The notes under the pieces: model-generated | Seen by the model: only the letters and a program-made list of their open reading frames with translations | What the model was told of the DNA's origin: nothing | Databases searched by the model: none | Program-made: the position numbers and the translations under genes | Source of the DNA: Flavobacteriales bacterium | Lineage (GTDB): Bacteria; Bacteroidota; Bacteroidia; Flavobacteriales; BACL11 | Reading direction: 5' to 3' | Length of the DNA stretch: 19,910 nucleotides | Assembly: GCA_018664745.1 (NCBI GenBank) | Contig: JABJNS010000066.1 | Location: forward strand, 1 to 19,910 | Part shown: positions 15,270 through 19,910 of the stretch, piece by piece | Layout of the letters: each line of letters starts with the position of its first letter | How positions within the stretch are numbered: position 1 is the stretch's first letter

Positions 15270-15661
15270 TGTCTAGTATCTTTTCCAAAATAGTTGATGG
15301 TGATATCCCTGCTTATAAAGTTGCTGAGGATGATAACTATTTAGCATTTTTGGATATTTTTCCTTTGGCAAAAGGGCATGTACTGGTTATTCCAAAAAAA
15401 CATACCGATTATATTTTTGATATTGATACTGATGAATATTTAGAGCTTTGGAAATTTGCACAAAAAGTAGCTAAAGCAATGGATAAAGTGATTCATTGCA
15501 AAAGAATTGGAGTTGCTGTTATTGGGCTTGAGGTTCCTCATGCTCATATTCATTTAGTGCCGCTTAATAATGTATCAGATATTAATTTTGAACGACCAAA
15601 ATTGAAATTTACAGAATCTGAAATGAAAGAGGTTGCATCTTTAATTAAATCAGCTATTTAA
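15269..15661 (+). CDS. HIT-family nucleotide hydrolase
   Basis: Histidine-triad protein of 130 residues, soluble and cytoplasmic. The family's catalytic motif His-x-His-x-His-x-x is present as HAHIHLV with H91, H93 and H95. Other HIT landmarks are FSKIVDGDIPAYKVAEDD near the start, FLDIFPLAKGHVLVIPKKH at 27-45 and the Hint-type GVAVIGLEVPHAH run. Bacterial proteins of this type hydrolyse adenosine phosphoramidates or dinucleoside polyphosphates; the physiological substrate is not known for this one. Its start overlaps the greA stop by one base, and a greA-HIT pairing implies cotranscription. Its last 8 bases overlap the end of the convergent ruvC gene, with no terminator between them. Family certain, substrate open. 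Confidence 0.92.
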   Translation: MSSIFSKIVDGDIPAYKVAEDDNYLAFLDIFPLAKGHVLVIPKKHTDYIFDIDTDEYLELWKFAQKVAKAMDKVIHCKRIGVAVIGLEVPHAHIHLVPLNNVSDINFERPKLKFTESEMKEVASLIKSAI

Positions 15662-16208
15662 GTTTGTCAGGATTATCTTTTAAAAAAGCACCCCAACCCG
15701 TATAGTTTTTTCCTTTTCCTCCTGCAGGATTTCTTTGAAAGTAATGGCAAACAGCTGCTGCTAATCCATCACTTGCATCCAAATGTTTTGGCATTTCTTT
15801 AATGTTTAGTAGGGATTGCAACATGGAAGCAACTTGCTCTTTACTAGCAGTACCTTTTCCTGTGATTGCCATTTTTATTTTCTTTGGAGCATATTCAAAT
15901 ATAGGTACTTCACGATAAAGTGCAGCCGCCATAGACACTCCTTGTGCTCTTCCTAATTTTAACATGGATTGCACATTCTTACCAAAGAAAGGTGCTTCAA
16001 CTGCAAATTCATCTGGTTTGTATTCATCAACTAATTGAAGAGTGCGTTCAAAAATTCTTTTCAATTTTAATTCATGCGAACCTAACTTTGATAAATGCAA
16101 AACTCCCATTTGAACCAATTCCATTTTTTTGCCTTTTATATGGATGATTCCATACCCCATAATTGTAGTTCCAGGATCTATCCCTAATATGATTCTATCA
16201 GTTTGCAA
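15654..16208 (-). CDS. ruvC: Crossover junction endodeoxyribonuclease RuvC
   Basis: Holliday-junction resolvase of 184 residues that nicks junctions symmetrically together with RuvAB during recombinational repair. RNase H-like fold signatures and the four acidic catalytic residues are visible: D11 in ILGIDPGTT, E71 in FAVEAPFFG, and D144 and D147 in HLDASDGLAAAVCH. NVQSMLKLGRAQGVSMAAA (78-96) and ITGKGTASKEQVASML (115-130) are also conserved. The start must be TTG at 16208: D11 lies only ten codons in, no ATG precedes Met17, and a TAA stands two codons upstream of the TTG. A TTG start would lower translation. A reverse-strand TAGTTTTG (16244-16237) fits as its -7 box. The C-terminal tail after residue 160 is short and Gly/Lys-rich. 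The gene converges on the HIT gene with an 8-base overlap. Confidence 0.95.
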   Translation of the reverse strand: MQTDRIILGIDPGTTIMGYGIIHIKGKKMELVQMGVLHLSKLGSHELKLKRIFERTLQLVDEYKPDEFAVEAPFFGKNVQSMLKLGRAQGVSMAAALYREVPIFEYAPKKIKMAITGKGTASKEQVASMLQSLLNIKEMPKHLDASDGLAAAVCHYFQRNPAGGKGKNYTGWGAFLKDNPDKLK

Positions 16209-16212
16209 TTGT

Positions 16213-16220
16213 TATCTTTG
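16213..16220 (+). promoter_or_regulatory. -7 element for the flippase/glycosyltransferase operon
   Basis: TATCTTTG is a perfect match to TANNTTTG and lies 28 bases before the ATG at 16249. The expected -33 position falls inside ruvC codons and has no TTG, so only the -7 half is supported. Confidence 0.55.
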
Positions 16221-16236
16221 TAATTGAATTATACAA

Positions 16237-16244
16237 CAAAACTA
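16237..16244 (-). promoter_or_regulatory. -7 element for ruvC
   Basis: On the reverse strand the sequence reads TAGTTTTG, a perfect TANNTTTG match 28 bases before the TTG start of ruvC. No TTG at the 19-base spacing. It lies within the leader of the divergent operon. Confidence 0.38.
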
Positions 16245-16248
16245 AGCA

Positions 16249-17226
16249 ATGCTAAGCAAAAAAACGATTGGCTTCCTGTTAAAAATTGGAATTGTGGCAT
16301 TTGCCCTTTTTTTCTTGTATCAGCAGCTTACTGCAAAAAGTGGAGTGGAACAAATTAGTTTTGATGCTATTTTGTTAAAGATAACTAATAATTATTTGAT
16401 TATATTTTTAGTTGTGATTATGATGCTTTTAAATTGGTTTTTGGAAGCATTAAAATGGCGTTTTCTTATTGCAAAAGTTGAGAAGATATCTTTTAAGCGT
16501 TCTGTTAGGGCTATCTTTTCAGGAATTACAGTTTCCGCTTTTACGCCAAATCGAGTAGGAGAGTATGGAGGAAGAGTTTTTTGTTTAGATAAAGCAGATA
16601 GAATTCAGGCAGTACTTATTACTGTTATAGGATCAATGGCTCAATTGCTTACTACTATTATTTTTGGCTCAATTGGACTTTTGTATTTGCCTAGTTATAA
16701 ATCAGATTTCTCACTTTTTTTTGACAATGTTTCCTTTGCTTATCCTGTTTTGGCTTTTATTCTTATTGTTCTAAATGTTTTGTTGGTATTACTTTTTTTA
16801 AATGCATCAGTAATTACCAATGTATTGTCCAAGATTTATTTTTTGAATAGATTTGAAAAATATAATGCAGTATTTTCATTTTATTCCTTTGAAGATTTAT
16901 TGAAAGTTTTTGCTTATTCTGTTGCAAGATATGCTGTATTTACTACTCAGTTTTTTATCCTTTTGGAATTATTTGAAGTACAGATTTTATATACTGATGC
17001 CATAATACTTATCATGATTATGCTTTTTGTTATTTCAGTTATTCCTACTATTGCAATTACTGAAATTGGTGTGAGAGGTTCAGTAGCAGTATTCTTATTT
17101 GGTTTGATTTCAGCCAATACAATAGGTATTCTTTCGGCTACTTTTTTGCTTTGGGTCATTAACTTGTTAATTCCTTCTTTAATTGGAGTTGCATTTATCT
17201 TTATGCTTAAATTTTTCAGGAAATAA
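16249..17226 (+). CDS. Flippase-like membrane protein (LPG synthase TM-region family)
   Basis: Polytopic inner-membrane protein of 325 residues with about eight hydrophobic helices (first at about 8-25, then near 47-65, and several between 120 and 320). It fits the lysylphosphatidylglycerol synthase TM/UPF0104 family: an Asn-Trp-Phe-Leu-Glu-Ala-x-Lys-Trp motif at about 62-70 (NWFLEALKWRFLIAK), and FSGITVSAFTPNRVGEYGGR at about 89-108, the family's signature with Pro, Asn, Arg, Gly and Glu in a re-entrant position. The soluble aminoacyl-transferase domain of MprF is absent, so it does not make lysyl-PG by itself; relatives are thought to flip lipids or polyprenyl-linked intermediates. The gene ends in a one-base overlap with the glycosyltransferase start (TAATG), pointing to a joint role in building or moving a glycolipid. 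The first ATG (MLSKKTIGF) is used. Confidence 0.82.
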   Translation: MLSKKTIGFLLKIGIVAFALFFLYQQLTAKSGVEQISFDAILLKITNNYLIIFLVVIMMLLNWFLEALKWRFLIAKVEKISFKRSVRAIFSGITVSAFTPNRVGEYGGRVFCLDKADRIQAVLITVIGSMAQLLTTIIFGSIGLLYLPSYKSDFSLFFDNVSFAYPVLAFILIVLNVLLVLLFLNASVITNVLSKIYFLNRFEKYNAVFSFYSFEDLLKVFAYSVARYAVFTTQFFILLELFEVQILYTDAIILIMIMLFVISVIPTIAITEIGVRGSVAVFLFGLISANTIGILSATFLLWVINLLIPSLIGVAFIFMLKFFRK

Positions 17227-18329
17227 TGTTATATGTAATTGCTTTTATTGTTTTGTTGTACTGGTTTCAAATCTCAAAATACCGTATAGGTTGGGATAAA
17301 ATAAAGATAGAATCCCAACAAGAATTTACCCCAAAAGCTAGTGTAGTTATTGCAATTCGTAATGAGGAATCAGAAGTAAAACGACTGGTTAAGACTCTTA
17401 AAAAACAAATATATCCTACTGATTATTTGGAAATAATTTTGGTAAATGATCATTCTACTGATACTACTTTGGCTTTATTGGAACAGGTTGAAATGGATAA
17501 TTTGAGAATTATAAATATGCCAGATGGTGAATTTGGTAAAAAGAATGCAATTTCAAGAGCGGTACAAGTTGCCAAGGGAGAAATTATTCTTGCTTCTGAT
17601 GCTGACTGTAGTTTTACGCCTAATTGGGTGCAAACTATGGTAGCCTATTTTGCTAATGAGCAAATCAAATTAGTTTCAGGTCCGGTTACTTTTCATAAAC
17701 AAAAAGGAATTTTTCAGAGTCTGCAGGCTTTGGAGTTTGCTTCATTAATTGGTTCGGGTGCTGGGGCAATTGGTATGGGAAATGCTATTTTTTGTAATGG
17801 AGCGAATATGGCTTATCGTAAAACTATTTTTTTGGAGGTGAATGATTTTGAAAACGACAAAGCAGTTAGTGGTGATGATGTTTTCCTGTTGCATAGCGTA
17901 AAGGAGAAATACAATAATGGAATTGCTTTTGCAAAAAATGAGAATGCCATAGTTACAACTGAAGGAGTTCAGACAATAAAAGGCTTTATTAATCAAAGAA
18001 AAAGATGGACAGCTAAGAGTAGCGGCTATAAGGATTGGGCAAGTATTTATACGAGTTTCCTGGTTTTGTTTACTAATGTAATTGGGGTGATATTGTTAGG
18101 ATTATCCCTTTTTGATTTCACTTATTTGAACTATTTTCTTTATTATTTTGCGTTAAAGTTTTTGGCAGATTTATATTTATTACTTCCTGTTCTTAGTTTT
18201 TTTAATCGTAAGGATTTAGCAAAATGGATATTACCGTTTGAATTTTTTTATTCCTGTTATATCGTTTTGATTGTAATTTTATCATTCACCAATACCTTTG
18301 AATGGAAAGGCAGAACACATAAAAAATAA
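17226..18329 (+). CDS. Membrane-anchored family 2 glycosyltransferase
   Basis: Processive-type GT2 enzyme of 367 residues. An N-terminal membrane helix (about 1-15) precedes a GT-A domain: ASVVIAIRNEESE at 38-50, ILVNDHSTDTT at 71-81, DAD (D125 and D127, metal and sugar-nucleotide binding) in ASDADCSF, SGDD at 215-218 (catalytic base region) and QRKRW at 257-261 (acceptor-binding QxxRW). At least two hydrophobic helices follow (about 275-295 and 335-360). The layout suits transfer of sugars onto a lipid or a growing chain at the cytoplasmic face of the inner membrane. It is coupled to the flippase-like gene by a one-base overlap and its stop directly abuts the ATG of the ABC permease gene. 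Sugar donor and acceptor cannot be read from the sequence. Family assignment is firm. Confidence 0.9.
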   Translation: MLYVIAFIVLLYWFQISKYRIGWDKIKIESQQEFTPKASVVIAIRNEESEVKRLVKTLKKQIYPTDYLEIILVNDHSTDTTLALLEQVEMDNLRIINMPDGEFGKKNAISRAVQVAKGEIILASDADCSFTPNWVQTMVAYFANEQIKLVSGPVTFHKQKGIFQSLQALEFASLIGSGAGAIGMGNAIFCNGANMAYRKTIFLEVNDFENDKAVSGDDVFLLHSVKEKYNNGIAFAKNENAIVTTEGVQTIKGFINQRKRWTAKSSGYKDWASIYTSFLVLFTNVIGVILLGLSLFDFTYLNYFLYYFALKFLADLYLLLPVLSFFNRKDLAKWILPFEFFYSCYIVLIVILSFTNTFEWKGRTHKK

Positions 18330-19382
18330 ATGAAAGTAAATTCCTTAAATACATTAGCTTGGCAGAAGTTAAAACAGAATAAACTAGCTTTATCTTCTTT
18401 AGGATTTATTGTCATGTGTGTTTTGTTAGGAGTATTAACTGTTGTTGTTAGTCCTGATGGCAGCCCAATGGCAAATGAAATGCATATTGAATTAGCAACC
18501 CACCAACCTTTTACTAAAGTTATATTTTTGGAAACCCCAAAAGAATCTGTAAAAGAGGTTTCTTTTATGGAAGGTCTATTTTTTGGGAAGCCATTGCTTG
18601 TAACAAGAACTCCAATTGAAAAGTTTACTGAGCTTGAAAATGGAGTTTCTTATTTTCCGTATCAATCAGAATTAGTAAAAGTTCATATTGGAGATTATCA
18701 AATTAAAAACCAAACTTTTTATTTTGGAACTGATAAATACGGTAGGGATTTATTAAGTAGAATACTTTATGGAATTCGTATTTCTTTATCTGTAGGTTTT
18801 ATAGCAGTATTTATTTCTTTGTTCATTGGTATTACTTTAGGGCTTGTTGCAGGTTACTTTAGAGGAAGAACGGATGATATAATTATGTGGTTTGTCAATG
18901 TTATTTGGTCTATCCCAACATTGCTAATGGTTATTGCAATTACTTTGGCTTTAGGAAAAGGGTTTTGGCAAGTATTTGTAGCAGTTGGGCTTACTATGTG
19001 GGTGGAGGTAGCTCGTATTGTAAGAGGGCAAGTCCTAGTGATAAGAGAGTTGGAATATGTAGAGGCTGGAAAAGCGTTAGCCTTTAAATCCTTTAGGATA
19101 ATTTTCAAGCACATATTACCCAATGTAATTGGGCCAGTTATTGTGATTTCTGCAGCCAATTTTGCAGCTGCAATTTTAATAGAGGCAGGACTTTCCTTTT
19201 TAGGAATTGGTGCGCAACCACCTATTCCAAGTTGGGGTGGAATGATTAAAGATCATTATAGCTATATAATTATGGATAAAGCCTATTTGGCTATTATTCC
19301 TGGTATGGCGATAATGAGTTTAGTATTGGCTTTTATGATTTTGGGTAATGGTTTGCGTGATGCATTTGATGTTAGAAATTAA
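18330..19382 (+). CDS. ABC transporter permease, OppC/DppC type
   Basis: Inner-membrane permease of 350 residues of the binding-protein-dependent peptide/nickel type. A first helix at about 20-41 is followed by an extracytoplasmic stretch of roughly 90 residues, then the standard family core: FYFGTDKYGRDLLSRILYG (about 130-148), RISLSVGFIAVFISLFIG, and the EAA loop EYVEAGKALAFKSFRIIFK at 242-260, which contacts the ATPase, then AGLSFLGIGAQPPIPSWGGM near 286-305. The extracytoplasmic part is longer than in typical OppC, explaining the 350-residue length. No OppB partner, ATPase or solute-binding protein occurs in the window; they would have to be encoded elsewhere. It starts immediately after the glycosyltransferase stop (TAA then ATG), so it is cotranscribed. 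Peptides are the default substrate guess for the family, unproven here. Confidence 0.9.
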   Translation: MKVNSLNTLAWQKLKQNKLALSSLGFIVMCVLLGVLTVVVSPDGSPMANEMHIELATHQPFTKVIFLETPKESVKEVSFMEGLFFGKPLLVTRTPIEKFTELENGVSYFPYQSELVKVHIGDYQIKNQTFYFGTDKYGRDLLSRILYGIRISLSVGFIAVFISLFIGITLGLVAGYFRGRTDDIIMWFVNVIWSIPTLLMVIAITLALGKGFWQVFVAVGLTMWVEVARIVRGQVLVIRELEYVEAGKALAFKSFRIIFKHILPNVIGPVIVISAANFAAAILIEAGLSFLGIGAQPPIPSWGGMIKDHYSYIIMDKAYLAIIPGMAIMSLVLAFMILGNGLRDAFDVRN

Positions 19383-19397
19383 AAAACAGATTTAAAA

Positions 19398-19898
19398 ATG
19401 GAACTAATATTTTCGGCACTAATTATTTTTTCACTGAGGTTGGCTGACCAAAGTTTGGGAACAATGAGAGCATTATTAGTTGCAAAGAATAAGCCAATTT
19501 ATGCAGCTCTTATTGGTTTAGTTGAATCTGCAATTTGGATAGTTGCTATTTCACAAGTAATAAAGGATATTGATGACCCAGTTCTTATTGGTGCTTATGC
19601 AGCTGGTTTTGCAGCTGGAACTATTTTGGGCTCTTATATTGAGCGTATTGTTGGCGTAGGCAATATTGTGGTACGCGTTTTTTGTCCGGCTAATTCACCT
19701 TCTGTGGCAGAAAGACTGAGAGAAGATGGCTATGGCGTTACCATAATTGATGGAGAAGGTAAAGATGGGCCTGTGAAGATTTATCTTTGTGTAATTCCTA
19801 GGAGAAAATTAAAATCAGTACTTAATATGATTGAGGAAATAAACCCAAATTCTTTTATTACTACAGATATGGCGAACCCAACTTCACTTAAGAAATAA
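19398..19898 (+). CDS. UPF0316-type membrane protein (DUF5698 plus DUF2179)
   Basis: Protein of 166 residues with three hydrophobic segments in the first half (about 1-15, 30-55 and 60-82, with RLADQSLGTMRALLVAKNK between the first two) and a soluble C-terminal half of about 85 residues (VVRVFCPANSPSVAERLREDGYGVTIIDGEGKDGPV, then KIYLCVIPRRKLKSVLNMIEEINPNSFIT). The second half is a DUF2179-like, ferredoxin-like regulatory domain also found at the end of YitT proteins, and the whole layout matches UPF0316. The function is unknown in the family. It begins 15 bases after the permease stop and is probably the last visible member of that operon; only 12 bases follow its stop codon in the window, so termination cannot be judged. 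Confidence 0.85.
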   Translation: MELIFSALIIFSLRLADQSLGTMRALLVAKNKPIYAALIGLVESAIWIVAISQVIKDIDDPVLIGAYAAGFAAGTILGSYIERIVGVGNIVVRVFCPANSPSVAERLREDGYGVTIIDGEGKDGPVKIYLCVIPRRKLKSVLNMIEEINPNSFITTDMANPTSLKK

Positions 19899-19910
19899 AA
19901 TTATAAATAA

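Noticed and set aside
18854..19159. Reverse open frame of 101 codons inside the ABC permease gene
   Set aside because: It lies opposite the conserved permease core and EAA loop, and its translation has no recognisable family.
1..19910. Mobile elements, CRISPR arrays, tRNA or rRNA genes
   Set aside because: No transposase or integrase frame, no regularly spaced repeats and no recognisable tRNA or rRNA sequence was seen on either strand.

Overview
The window is AT-rich DNA from a member of the Bacteroidota, most likely a flavobacterium-like (Flavobacteriales) organism. The evidence is a perfect flavobacterial promoter (TTG, 19 bp, TANNTTTG) upstream of ahcY and further TANNTTTG-type boxes elsewhere, start codons without Shine-Dalgarno sequences, a large TonB-dependent receptor with an N-terminal carboxypeptidase-regulatory-like domain, a PorV/PorQ-family protein and a type IX secretion (T9SS)-like tail, and a bacterial GGGP synthase of the type found in this phylum. 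I see 19 protein genes, no rRNA, tRNA, CRISPR array or insertion sequence, and no gene-free stretch above 300 bases.

Left part (1-5530). Two small forward genes (a UPF0114/YqhA-like membrane protein and a TerB-like small protein) meet a five-gene reverse cluster end to end. In transcription order the cluster encodes an Sfp-type phosphopantetheinyl transferase, a geranylgeranylglyceryl/heptaprenylglyceryl phosphate synthase, a YkoF/MTH1187-like thiamine-binding-fold protein, a PnuC-type vitamin transporter and a NadR-type ribosylnicotinamide kinase. The last four are translationally coupled or nearly so. The pair pnuC-nadR looks like nicotinamide riboside uptake and phosphorylation trapping, but the thiamine-binding-fold neighbour leaves the transported vitamin open. 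ahcY (S-adenosylhomocysteine hydrolase) runs divergently from the cluster and ends in a perfect 19-bp hairpin that it shares with a convergent gene for a small Rieske-fold lipoprotein lacking the histidine ligands.

Centre (5604-14722). About 9 kb is one three-gene unit: a 1227-residue TonB-dependent receptor, a 1439-residue secreted protein with acidic calcium-type loops and a T9SS-like C-terminal domain, and a PorV/PorQ-family outer-membrane beta-barrel, closed by a hairpin terminator. I read it as a cell-surface system in which the receptor, its own secreted partner and a dedicated PorV-like protein work together. Its substrate and function are not evident, and this is the best candidate here for an undescribed system.

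Right part (14796-19898). greA and a HIT-family hydrolase overlap by one base and converge on ruvC, which uses a TTG start. Divergent from ruvC is a tightly packed four-gene run: a flippase-like membrane protein of the LPG-synthase TM family, a membrane-anchored family 2 glycosyltransferase, an OppC/DppC-like ABC permease without its usual partners, and a UPF0316-type membrane protein.
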